From assembly GCA_036378435.1 (NCBI GenBank), contig DASUWK010000015.1:1-17466 (forward strand): a stretch of DNA of 17,466 bases, written 5' to 3'. The stretch's first letter is position 1, and each line of letters starts with the position of its first letter. The DNA is from DASUWK01 sp036378435 (lineage in GTDB: Bacteria; Chloroflexota; Dormibacteria; Dormibacterales; Dormibacteraceae). The translations under genes and the position numbers were made by a program. The notes under the pieces are model-generated. The model saw nothing but the letters and a program-made list of their open reading frames with translations. It was not told the origin of the DNA and made no database searches. Below are positions 1-7,130 of the stretch, piece after piece.

Positions 1-618
1 CCGCGCCACGGCGATCAACGCCGCAGCCTCCATCTCCACGGTTAGGCAGCCTTCCGCGCGCCGGTTCGCCACCTTGCCCCGCGTCTCGCGGTAGGGCGCG
101 TCGGTCGTCCACGTCTTGCCCACCTCGTACGGCAGGTCGCGCTCCTCCAGGACCTGGCTCAGGACCGCGACACCGCCTGGATCCGCCTCCACCTCGCGGC
201 CGGGCGGCAGGTAGTGGAACGACGTGCCTTCGTCGCGAACAGCGGAGCTGACCACGATCGGATGCCCGAGCGGGTGGTCGACCAGAGCGCCGGCTCCGCC
301 GCAGGCGACCAGGGTCGTGCACCCGCGGGCGATGAGGTCTTCGTAGAGGAAGACCGCCGCCGGGGCGCCGATACCGCTGTGCATGACCGCCAGCGGCACG
401 CCCTTGTGCTCGATCTCGTAAACGAGGTGCTTGCCGATCTCGGAGCGGAAGCCCACCGCCACCCGGCCGCGCTGCCCGATCGCTTCGACGACCTCGGGGA
501 AGAAGCAGTAGACCCCGCGCTCGGCGACGGTTCCTGGGGGATGCCAGACCCCAGGCTCGATCACGGCGTCGCGGTCGGTGTCGAACTCGAGGAGCGGTAG
601 GTCGGGAGGCTCAGCCAC
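1..618 (-). CDS. Nucleoside phosphorylase, uridine phosphorylase-like (3' end cut by window)
   Basis: Probable cytosolic nucleoside phosphorylase, which cleaves a nucleoside with phosphate to free base and ribose-1-phosphate (salvage). In-window translation is 206 residues with no stop before the edge; the family is about 240-260 aa, so only the C-terminal end is missing. Visible motifs: GIGAP (82-86) in the phosphate/nucleoside pocket, the glycine-rich CGGAGAL (106-112), RDEGTS (128-133), TTDAPYRE (171-178), and VEMEAAAL (194-201), whose Glu-Met-Glu contacts the ribose in this fold. The start is taken as the GTG at 618, which overlaps the gatD stop by 8 nt (GTGGCTGA) and implies translational coupling as the last visible gene of the ispE-murT-gatD operon. 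The TTDAPYRE and VEMEA motifs favour uridine phosphorylase, but base specificity cannot be read from sequence; a purine or MTA/SAH-type substrate remains possible. Confidence 0.85.
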   Translation of the reverse strand, partial: MAEPPDLPLLEFDTDRDAVIEPGVWHPPGTVAERGVYCFFPEVVEAIGQRGRVAVGFRSEIGKHLVYEIEHKGVPLAVMHSGIGAPAAVFLYEDLIARGCTTLVACGGAGALVDHPLGHPIVVSSAVRDEGTSFHYLPPGREVEADPGGVAVLSQVLEERDLPYEVGKTWTTDAPYRETRGKVANRRAEGCLTVEMEAAALIAVAR

Positions 619-1354
619 GCGCGGCGAGAACGCGCTTCTCGACCCGATCGTGGGCAGCGAGCTCCAGCGAATCGTCCAGCGCGCGCAGCGGCCCGGCGGC
701 GCGGCGCGCCAGCGCCCGGGTCGTGATCAGGTCGGCCAGCTGCGGGTTCTTCGGCAGCAGCGCGCCGTGCATGTAGGTGCAGAAGATGTTCTGAAACACC
801 GCGCCCTCCCAGCCGTCGCCGTTGTTGCCGTGCCCCACGACCACCTTCCCCAGCGGACGTACCCCGTCGCCGAGGAACGTTCGACCCGAGTGGTTCTCGA
901 AGCCGACGAGCGTGGACGGCTGGACGCCGAGGGCCGAGGCGTCCACCACGACGTTGCCAATGCAGCGCTGATCACCAGCCTCTGTGCGGACGTCGATGAG
1001 CCCGATGCCGGGCATGCGCTCGCCCTCGGCCGTCTGGTAGTAGCGCCCCAGCAGCTGGTACCCGCCGCACACCGCCAGCACGGCGGCACCGCCGGCTACG
1101 GCCCCGGCCAGGCGGTGCGCCTTGTGCTCGAGTAGGTCTTCGTAGACCTGTCCCTGCTCGCGGTCCTGGCCGCCGCCGAAGAAGAAGACGTCGACGTCCG
1201 CCAGGTCGCCGGTATCCCCCTTCGGCAACTCGCGGAGGCGGGCGTCGAAGCCGCGCCAGGCTGCGCGCCGCAGGAGCGTGAGGACGTTCCCGCGGTCTCC
1301 GTAGATGTTCATCAGGTCCGGGTAGAGCCACCCGACCGTAAGGCGCTCGGCCAT
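611..1354 (-). CDS. gatD: Lipid II isoglutaminyl synthase, glutaminase subunit GatD
   Basis: Class I glutamine amidotransferase (CobB/CobQ-like) that releases ammonia from glutamine for its partner MurT, which amidates the alpha-carboxyl of D-Glu in the lipid II stem peptide. The protein has 247 aa, the usual size. The nucleophile lies in LAVCGGYQ (Cys96) and the catalytic His in YMHG (His196). The N-terminal YGDRGN (18-23) and GFENH (151-155) are signature blocks of GatD. The ATG at 1354 is chosen over an in-frame start further upstream because it gives the family N-terminus and begins 2 nt after the murT stop. The next gene overlaps its stop. Family function is established from Gram-positive cocci; the assignment here rests on these motifs and on murT directly upstream. 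Confidence 0.95.
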   Translation of the reverse strand: MAERLTVGWLYPDLMNIYGDRGNVLTLLRRAAWRGFDARLRELPKGDTGDLADVDVFFFGGGQDREQGQVYEDLLEHKAHRLAGAVAGGAAVLAVCGGYQLLGRYYQTAEGERMPGIGLIDVRTEAGDQRCIGNVVVDASALGVQPSTLVGFENHSGRTFLGDGVRPLGKVVVGHGNNGDGWEGAVFQNIFCTYMHGALLPKNPQLADLITTRALARRAAGPLRALDDSLELAAHDRVEKRVLAARG

Positions 1355-1356
1355 GC

Positions 1357-2733
1357 CTAGGTCTGCCAGTATGGGCGGGCCCAACCGCGCCTGGTGATCT
1401 CGGCGCGCATCTCGAGCATCGCCGTGTACGTGCACAGCAGGTAGCAGTCGCCGCCCTGCGGCGTGGCCTCCAGCAGCTGGTCGAGCGCCGGCCCGAAGTC
1501 GGGTTGCGGCGCCCTCACCCCTCCCACCTCGGCGTACTTCAGCCTCACCGCCAGGTCGTAGGCCCGCAGCCCGCTGGGCACGATCGTCATGCCCTCACGG
1601 CCGCCGAGCACCTCGAAATCCACGTCCCAGATCCACGAAACATCGCGGCCGTCGGCGATGCGGTCGTTGAGGGCGAGCAGCACCTGCCTGGCGTCCGCGA
1701 GCTCAGTCGCCGCGAGCAGGACCTCGTTGAAGCTGGCGGGGTTCTTGGCGAGCAGGATCGTCAGCCGCCTGCCCCGGGCCTCGATCCGCTCCAAGCGCCC
1801 GAAGGCGGCGGCCGCGTCGCGCAAGCGGTCCGCGATGACGTGCTGCTCGAGGCCGAGCGTGCGCCCGATCGAGTACGCCGCGAGCAGGTTGTAGGCGTTG
1901 AAGAGGGCTCCCAGCGGCAGGCTGATCGGGGAGCCTTCGACCGTGAGCTCGACTCCGTCCAACCCGTCGAGCCGGACGTCATGACCGGCATACGTGAGGT
2001 CGGGGCGGTGGAAATGACTCTCGGGACAGCGATAGTCCCCCTCGTGGCCGACATAGACCGCGGCGAACTCGAGCTCCCTCCCGCAGCGGGGGCAGACTCG
2101 AGCATCGGCGGCGTGCGGTAGCTCGGGCCGAGCCACGTTGGGCGAGTCAAGGCCGTACCAGACCGGCGGCCGCTCCAAGGCGAGGCCGATCTCCCCCACT
2201 CGCGGATCGTCGGCGTTGAGCACCGCGGTGGCTCCGTCCGGCAGTCGGGTCAGGGCCCCGTGGAGCAGCCGCGCGATCTTCTCCAGCTCGCCATAGCGGT
2301 CGAGCTGGTCGCGGAAGAGGTTGCCGACCAGGACCAGCCGCGGCTGCACCTCCTCGACCGCCAGCGGAAGTGTGGCTTCGTCGACCTCGAGGACGGCCCA
2401 GTCGCGGCGCAGCCCGCCACCCGGACCGGCGGCCGCCACCGCGGCGGCGGTGAGCCCGTAGATCAGGTTGGCGCCCGTGCGGTTGGTCAGCACCGGCCGG
2501 CCCGGCTCCTCCAGCAGGAGCGAGACCAGGCGCGAGGTCGTCGTCTTGCCGTTGGTGCCGGTGATGAGCACGGCGCCCTTGCTCAGCTGCCTGGAGAGAT
2601 CTCGGAGCACGTCGCGGTCGACCCAGCGCGCCACGTCGCCGGGCAGGGTGGCGCCGCCACCCCGGCGAGCCAGGCGCGACGCGGCCGCGGTGGCCTTGCC
2701 GGCGGTGACCGCCGCCGCAAGTCTCAGCCCCAC
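1357..2733 (-). CDS. murT: Lipid II isoglutaminyl synthase, Mur-ligase-like subunit MurT
   Basis: ATP-dependent Mur-ligase homologue that, with GatD, converts D-isoglutamate of lipid II to D-isoglutamine on the cytoplasmic face of the membrane. Domain order in 458 aa: N-terminal helix, central Mur ligase with P-loop GTNGKTTT (59-66), a zinc-ribbon insert (Cys214, Cys217, Cys236), then the C-terminal DUF1727 domain with ALNDRIADGRDVSWIWD (354-370), whose Asp belongs to the conserved DxSWxWD block that cooperates with GatD. The fourth ribbon Cys is missing: CPESH replaces the usual CxxC, leaving His240 as a possible ligand. The GTG start at 2733 overlaps the ispE stop by 10 nt (GTGGGGCTGA), so translation is probably coupled. 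gatD follows 2 nt after the stop, the standard partner arrangement. Confidence 0.95.
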   Translation of the reverse strand: MGLRLAAAVTAGKATAAASRLARRGGGATLPGDVARWVDRDVLRDLSRQLSKGAVLITGTNGKTTTSRLVSLLLEEPGRPVLTNRTGANLIYGLTAAAVAAAGPGGGLRRDWAVLEVDEATLPLAVEEVQPRLVLVGNLFRDQLDRYGELEKIARLLHGALTRLPDGATAVLNADDPRVGEIGLALERPPVWYGLDSPNVARPELPHAADARVCPRCGRELEFAAVYVGHEGDYRCPESHFHRPDLTYAGHDVRLDGLDGVELTVEGSPISLPLGALFNAYNLLAAYSIGRTLGLEQHVIADRLRDAAAAFGRLERIEARGRRLTILLAKNPASFNEVLLAATELADARQVLLALNDRIADGRDVSWIWDVDFEVLGGREGMTIVPSGLRAYDLAVRLKYAEVGGVRAPQPDFGPALDQLLEATPQGGDCYLLCTYTAMLEMRAEITRRGWARPYWQT

Positions 2734-3485
2734 GCGCCCACCGGTGCGGCGATCGCCGTCCAGCAGCTGAGGGGTAGGGCCGCTGCCCGGGCCCCCGCTT
2801 CATCCGCCGACTGGGTGAAGAACGCGGACCCGCTGCCGGTCATCTGCCAGCCGGTGCCGAGCTCTTCGGCGAAGGCTCTGAGCCGCGGCTCGACGGTGAA
2901 CGCCGCCGCCTGCAGCTGGTTCGGGCCGGCGCCGCCGGTGCCGTCCCAGGCTTCGTACACGGCCCCGGTGCTGACGGAGAAGCCCGGCCAGGCGAGCGCG
3001 AACCAGCCCGTTGCTTCTGGGCACGGCCTGAGGTCGGCGCCGAAGCCGCCCGCCTCCGCCGCCCCGCCGCGCAGGAAGAAGGGCACGTCGGCGCCGAGCT
3101 CCGCCGCGATGTCTCGGAGCTCCAGGTCCAGCCGATAGAGACGCGACAGTGCGCGGAGTGCCGCGGCGGCGTCGGAGCTGCCGCCCGCCAGGCCGGCGCC
3201 GGGCGGGATCCGCTTGACGAGCCGGAGAGCGGCCGGCAGAGGCCGGCCCACCGCCTCCTCCAGGGCTCGCTGCGCCACCAGCACCAGGTTCTCCGGTCCG
3301 GCGGGGGCGTCGCCGATCACCTCCAAAGATGTCTCGGCGGCGAGCCTGACCTGCAGCAGGTCGTGAAGCGAGATAGCCTGCAGGACGGTCGACACCTGGT
3401 GGCGGCCGTCGGGCAGGAGGCCGTGCACGCTGAGAGCCAGGTTGACCTTCGCGTGAGCCGCTACGGCGAGTTCGAGGTCAGGCAC
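2724..3485 (-). CDS. ispE: 4-diphosphocytidyl-2-C-methyl-D-erythritol kinase
   Basis: GHMP-family kinase that phosphorylates CDP-methylerythritol in the MEP route to isoprenoids. It shows AKVNLAL (12-18, catalytic Lys13), the glycine-rich ATP loop PPGAGLAGGSSDAA (94-107), GADVPFF (131-137, catalytic Asp133) and MTGSGSAFF (215-223). With the GTG start at 3485 it has 253 aa, somewhat shorter than the usual 280-300. An in-frame ATG at 3536 would add 17 residues but would overlap the rpsT start and break the promoter arrangement, so the GTG is preferred. A GATTAT box ends 7 nt before the GTG, suggesting a leaderless transcript. It heads an operon with murT, gatD and a nucleoside phosphorylase; isoprenoid precursors also feed the undecaprenyl carrier on which MurT/GatD's substrate is built. 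Confidence 0.95.
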   Translation of the reverse strand: MPDLELAVAAHAKVNLALSVHGLLPDGRHQVSTVLQAISLHDLLQVRLAAETSLEVIGDAPAGPENLVLVAQRALEEAVGRPLPAALRLVKRIPPGAGLAGGSSDAAAALRALSRLYRLDLELRDIAAELGADVPFFLRGGAAEAGGFGADLRPCPEATGWFALAWPGFSVSTGAVYEAWDGTGGAGPNQLQAAAFTVEPRLRAFAEELGTGWQMTGSGSAFFTQSADEAGARAAALPLSCWTAIAAPVGAWG

Positions 3486-3491
3486 GGTGGT

Positions 3492-3497
3492 TATAAT
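3492..3497 (+). promoter_or_regulatory. Consensus -10 box (TATAAT) for rpsT
   Basis: A perfect TATAAT stands out in very GC-rich DNA, 37 nt before the rpsT ATG. The predicted start near 3504 leaves a leader of about 30 nt. A -35 box 16-18 nt upstream is poor (AGTTCG or GAGTTC). Just before the ATG is GGTGA (3527-3531), a weak Shine-Dalgarno candidate only 3 nt from the start codon. A TTGACT at 3510-3515 has no -10 at the right distance. Confidence 0.55.
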
Positions 3498-3498
3498 C
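3493..3498 (-). promoter_or_regulatory. -10-like box for ispE operon, leaderless spacing
   Basis: Read on the minus strand this is GATTAT, followed by 7 nt (AACCACC) and the ispE GTG at 3485. The key -10 bases (A at position 2, T at position 6) are present. The predicted transcript start falls at or within a few bases of the start codon, and no Shine-Dalgarno sequence can fit in the 7 nt. The box overlaps the plus-strand TATAAT of rpsT. Confidence 0.5.
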
Positions 3499-3534
3499 CT
3501 GAATTCGTGTTGACTCCCAGCCGGTCGGTGACGC

Positions 3535-3948
3535 ATGGCTAACACGGCCGCCGCCAAGAAGGAGATGCGGGCCAGCGCAAAGCGCGCCGTCCGCAACCGC
3601 TCCACGCGGTCGGCGGTGAAGACGCGCGTCACCCGCTTGCGGCGCGCTCTGGTCACCGACGGCGTCGAATCGGCGCCGGAGCTGGCTACGACCGCGATCG
3701 CCAGCCTCGACCGCGCGGCGGCCAAGGGCGTGCTGCACAGCAACAACGCGGCTCGACGCAAGTCGCGGCTGCAGCGCCGGCTCAACGCGGCGCTGGCGGG
3801 TCAGCTGACCCAGGAGCCGACCAAGGGCAGCCGCGGCAAGACGACCACGGCGGAGAAGCCGGCCAAGGGCGCGGCCAAAGCCGCATCCAAGAGCGCCAAA
3901 AGTGCGCCGGCGAAGAAGCCCGCCGCCAAGCGAACGACCAAGAGCTAG
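3535..3948 (+). CDS. rpsT: 30S ribosomal protein S20 with extended Lys/Ala-rich C-terminal tail
   Basis: Primary 16S rRNA-binding protein of the 30S subunit. The N-terminus MANTAAAKKEMRASAKRAVR, the AVKTRVTRLRRAL helix and HSNNAARRKSRLQRRLN (68-84) are the three-helix S20 core, ending near residue 89. Bacterial S20 is normally about 85-90 aa; this one has 137 aa, the last 48 being low-complexity Lys/Ala/Ser/Thr/Pro with PAKKPAAK-like units resembling histone-H1 tails. The ATG at 3535 gives the canonical MAN start. It is transcribed alone, divergent from ispE. Its TAG stop lies in a CTAG (3945-3948) that also encodes the stop of convergent holA, so there is no room for a terminator between them. 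An rpsT next to and facing holA/comEC also occurs in Firmicutes such as Bacillus. Confidence 0.97.
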   Translation: MANTAAAKKEMRASAKRAVRNRSTRSAVKTRVTRLRRALVTDGVESAPELATTAIASLDRAAAKGVLHSNNAARRKSRLQRRLNAALAGQLTQEPTKGSRGKTTTAEKPAKGAAKAASKSAKSAPAKKPAAKRTTKS

Positions 3949-4886
3949 AGCCGCGCGAGCAGCGCGTCCAACCCGGCTTCCGCCTCCAGCTGCCCTGACT
4001 TGACCTCCCACTCGTAGTCGAGGCACGCGCCGAGACCCTCCTCCAGCCGCTTGGGATCGCTGGCGGCGGCCGTGTCGTATGCCTTTTGGAGGACGAACGG
4101 GTGCTCTCGCATCTCCGCCTGAACATCCGCCAGCGACTGACCGCGGTCCATGCGCGAACGCACCTCGAGCACGAGCGCGATGTGCCGGGCGATGCGGTAG
4201 CCGATCGTCGTCGCGTTGCCACCGGCCCGCAGCAGTGAGCGCGCCGCCTTGAACGCGACCGGCCCGGGCCTGGGCAGCAGGTCGTCGGTGAGGCGGAACA
4301 CGTCGTCTTCCCGGCCGCCCGCCAGCAATTCCTTGACCGTGTCGCGGTCGAGCTTGCCGCCACCCGCCTGGTAGTCCGCCAGCTTGCGGAGCTCCGCGTC
4401 GATGACGGCCAGCTCTGGCGGAGTCACGGGGGGCACCAACGCCGCCGCCGCCATCGGCAGCCCCAGCTCGCGCCCGCGGTTGACGGCCCAGTCGGCGATC
4501 TTGCGCCCGCGCAGGCGCTGGTGCTCGCGCACGGTCGCGCCGGGAATCGCCTGGAAAGCCTTCAGCAGCTTGCCGCCAGCCGCGAGCCGGCCGGTAATCG
4601 CCAAGAGCAGGCGGGTCGTCTCGGGGACTTCAGGCAGCGCGGCGGCGAGCGCGTCCGCACGGTTGGCGGCGACGCCGCGCACGGCGACCACGCGCCAGGG
4701 GTCCAGGAACGGCGCCTGCAGGATCGCATCACGCAGCCGCGCCGGGGTCAGACCGACCGGATCGAGCGCCTCGAAGCCGAAATCCGAAACGACCTCCTGA
4801 CGCCAGGCCGCCAGCACGCGAGCGGCCTCCTGTTCGACCAGGAAGGTCTCCTCGCCGTGGAGCAGGAGGGCGCGTTGATCGGGCAC
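3945..4886 (-). CDS. holA: DNA polymerase III subunit delta
   Basis: Delta subunit of the clamp-loader complex, which opens the beta sliding clamp during chromosome replication. The protein has 313 aa, within the family range. The N-terminal LLLHGEETFLVEQEAARVLA (8-27) is the degenerate nucleotide-binding-like start typical of HolA; later blocks LRDAILQAPFLDPWRVVAVRG and LPEVPETTRLLLAITG, a Lys/Arg-rich middle, and the helical C-terminal collar domain follow the family order. The start is GTG at 4886. It lies 24 nt after the comEC stop and is probably cotranscribed with comEA-comEC, the same neighbourhood as in many Firmicutes. A TACCAT box 6 nt before the GTG suggests an additional leaderless promoter for this essential gene. 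Its last 4 nt are shared with the rpsT stop. Confidence 0.92.
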   Translation of the reverse strand: MPDQRALLLHGEETFLVEQEAARVLAAWRQEVVSDFGFEALDPVGLTPARLRDAILQAPFLDPWRVVAVRGVAANRADALAAALPEVPETTRLLLAITGRLAAGGKLLKAFQAIPGATVREHQRLRGRKIADWAVNRGRELGLPMAAAALVPPVTPPELAVIDAELRKLADYQAGGGKLDRDTVKELLAGGREDDVFRLTDDLLPRPGPVAFKAARSLLRAGGNATTIGYRIARHIALVLEVRSRMDRGQSLADVQAEMREHPFVLQKAYDTAAASDPKRLEEGLGACLDYEWEVKSGQLEAEAGLDALLARL

Positions 4887-4892
4887 CGGCCG

Positions 4893-4898
4893 ATGGTA
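4893..4898 (-). promoter_or_regulatory. TANNNT box in front of holA (possible internal leaderless promoter)
   Basis: TACCAT on the minus strand lies in the 24-nt comEC-holA gap, followed by 6 nt (CGGCCG) and the holA GTG. No Shine-Dalgarno sequence is visible. It would allow holA to be expressed without the competence genes. Confidence 0.45.
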
Positions 4899-4910
4899 GC
4901 GATCTGGCGT

Positions 4911-7130
4911 TCACAGCCCCAGCGTCACGTCGCCCTCCTGGTCGGTCCGGTGCAGCGAGGCGAGCGCCAGACCCGTCGGCGTCCTCGTCCCGACCGAGCT
5001 CGACAGCACCAGGGCGGTCGGGTCGAGCAATCGAACCAGGTCTGGATCGAGCGCGCCTCGGCCGTCGAAGACGACGTAGTCGCAGCGGCCCGTCAGGTGC
5101 GAGGCGGCCACCCGCTGAGCGTCGGTGGACAGATCGCCGAACGCACAGAGCGCGCGGCTGGATGGACCGGTGGCCCTGAACGCCAGGTCGCCCCAGCCGA
5201 CCTCGTCGCCCGGCTCGGTTCGTTCGGGCGATAAGACGTCGAAGCGAAGCCCGGCGACCATGAGCCGCTCCCCAGCCCAGACGGGGAGATAACGCGCCCC
5301 ACCGGTCACGGCGGCGAGCGCAGCCCGCCGCCAGGCCGTGCCAGGGAGTCCGGCGGCCGGCACGAGAACCGCGGCTGCCCGGCGGTCGAACGCGGCCAGG
5401 CCTCCCACTTCGCCGATGCCGTCCGACGTGATCACCAGGGCGGCGAGGTCCCGCTGCCACGGCGGGATGTGCACGCCGAGTGCGTCGCGCAGTCGCGCCG
5501 GGCTCGGCCCGCCGTCGACGAGGACGTAGCCGCCGGGACCGCGCAGCAGCAGCGCCTGGCCGTCGCCGATCGCGAGGACCGCCGCCTGCGGATGAGGCAG
5601 CGACCAGCTCACCAGCTCGCCACCCGCGATCAGAAGGGGCGCGATCAGACCGGTGGCCACGGCGGCACGGCGCGGCCTGCTTTCCCCACGGCCGCCCCAG
5701 GCCGCGACCAGACCGCCCAGCCCGAAGTAGTACGCAAGTCCCGCCGTCGCCGGCAGCGTCGGCACGGTAAGAGCCGCGCCCGGTACCCGCGAGAGCACCG
5801 CCGCGATCTGCTCGAGGTATGCGAGCAGCCCGGCGAGCGGCAGGACCAGGGCATGCCCGAGCGCCGGCAGCAGGGCCAACGGCGGCACCAGCAGGCCCAA
5901 GGCGATCACAGCGGGCAGGAGCGGCAGGACCAAGGCGTTGGCGAGTGGCCCGACCAGAGCGAGCACGTGGAAGTCGGCGGCCACGAGCGGAGCCGTGCCG
6001 ATCTGGGCGGCGCAGGTGACGGCGAACGGTTCGCGCAGTACGGCCGGCATCCACGCGAGGCGGGCGGTGATCGGCGGTGTCAGCAAGATGATCGCCGCCG
6101 TCCCGAGGAAGGAAAGCTGGTAGCCCACGTCCCAAGCAAGCTCGGGCTGCCAGCCGACCATGACGGCGGCTGTGACCGCCAGCGATGTCCATACGTGCGT
6201 GGGCCGGCCCAGCCTGCCGGCCGCGAGCACGAGCGCCCCCATCGCCGCGGCGCGAACCGCGGCCGGGGTCGCGCCGCCGACCGCTGCGTACATCGCCACC
6301 AGCCCGACGGCGGCCCAGGTGCCTACGCGGCCGACCAGGCCGCGCAGTGCAGCGGTGACCAGGCGAGCGAACACAGCCACCTTCAGGCCGCTGAGCACGA
6401 GGAGGTGGATCAGGCCGGTGGCGATCAGCGCCTGGTTCAGAGGCGGCGGGATGCCCGTGCGGACGCCGAGCACGATGCCCTCGAGCACGGCCGCATGTGG
6501 CGGCGGCAGCAGCTGATCGACGGCCAGGCGATAGAGATCGCGAGTCCGCGCCGCGATGCGCCCGAAGCCTCGGCCGCCGCCGATGACGTTCACCGAGGTC
6601 ACGCGCAGCTCGAGCCACGCGCCCTTGGCGGCCAGGTAGGCGCGCCGGTCGAAGCCAGGGGCATCGGCCGGCAGCGTCAGCTTGCCGCCGGCCTGGACGG
6701 TGTCGCCGGCTTCTGCACGACGAACGCCTTTGGCGATGACCAGCACATCGCCGAAGGCGCCCAGCCGGGTTCCGTCTGCCAGAGCGGCCGCGGTCGGCGC
6801 GACGAGCAGCTCGTAGCCGCTGGCGAGGTCCTTCGGATCATCGGCAACCGTGCCCGCGACCTGGACGGTGGCTCCGACCAGGCGGTAGGCGACCGCCTGC
6901 TGATCGGGACCGCCCCCGGCGGCTTCAGCCCGCGCGACACCCAGGAACAGGGCGCCGACGGCGAAAGCAATGCGCAGGGGACGCACGACCACCGCGGCAG
7001 CCGCGGTGGTAACGCCGAGGCACAGCGCGATCGCCCCGACCAGCGGGCGTCCCGGCGCCAGGACTATCGCCACGGCGACGCCCAGCACCCAAGCGCCGCA
7101 GACCAGGATCGCCGGCGGAAGTCGGGTCAC
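4911..7130 (-). CDS. comEC: ComEC/Rec2 DNA-uptake channel with a degenerate C-terminal MBL domain
   Basis: Polytopic membrane protein expected to carry single-stranded DNA across the cytoplasmic membrane during transformation. It has 739 aa. Order: two N-terminal membrane segments (8-66), a DUF4131/OB-like domain (about 77-185), the Competence domain with many membrane helices (about 210-505; motifs GVRTGIPPPL, HLLVLSGLK at 242-250, TPAAVRAAAMG, QLSFLGTAAI), then a metallo-beta-lactamase-like domain (about 515-739). The last keeps LVDGGP (537-542) and FGDLS (664-668), but the first motif is LAIGDG instead of LDVGQGD, and the HxHxDH position reads ITSDGIGEVGGL (567-578) with no histidine, so nuclease activity is doubtful. 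GTG start at 7130 overlaps the comEA stop by 4 nt (GTGA). Confidence 0.93.
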   Translation of the reverse strand: MTRLPPAILVCGAWVLGVAVAIVLAPGRPLVGAIALCLGVTTAAAAVVVRPLRIAFAVGALFLGVARAEAAGGGPDQQAVAYRLVGATVQVAGTVADDPKDLASGYELLVAPTAAALADGTRLGAFGDVLVIAKGVRRAEAGDTVQAGGKLTLPADAPGFDRRAYLAAKGAWLELRVTSVNVIGGGRGFGRIAARTRDLYRLAVDQLLPPPHAAVLEGIVLGVRTGIPPPLNQALIATGLIHLLVLSGLKVAVFARLVTAALRGLVGRVGTWAAVGLVAMYAAVGGATPAAVRAAAMGALVLAAGRLGRPTHVWTSLAVTAAVMVGWQPELAWDVGYQLSFLGTAAIILLTPPITARLAWMPAVLREPFAVTCAAQIGTAPLVAADFHVLALVGPLANALVLPLLPAVIALGLLVPPLALLPALGHALVLPLAGLLAYLEQIAAVLSRVPGAALTVPTLPATAGLAYYFGLGGLVAAWGGRGESRPRRAAVATGLIAPLLIAGGELVSWSLPHPQAAVLAIGDGQALLLRGPGGYVLVDGGPSPARLRDALGVHIPPWQRDLAALVITSDGIGEVGGLAAFDRRAAAVLVPAAGLPGTAWRRAALAAVTGGARYLPVWAGERLMVAGLRFDVLSPERTEPGDEVGWGDLAFRATGPSSRALCAFGDLSTDAQRVAASHLTGRCDYVVFDGRGALDPDLVRLLDPTALVLSSSVGTRTPTGLALASLHRTDQEGDVTLGL

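Noticed and set aside
3510..3515. TTGACT as a -35 box for rpsT
   Set aside because: A -10 at the proper distance would fall on the ATG itself and is not -10-like. The TATAAT upstream is the better candidate.
3840..3940. DNA tandem repeat in the rpsT tail
   Set aside because: The repetition is at the protein level (AKxA, PAKK); the DNA units are irregular and give no true tandem array.
4729..6618. A 629-codon minus-strand frame offset from comEC
   Set aside because: It is a frame-shifted shadow of comEC, extremely rich in Arg, Gly and Ala, with no domain; comEC itself is uninterrupted.
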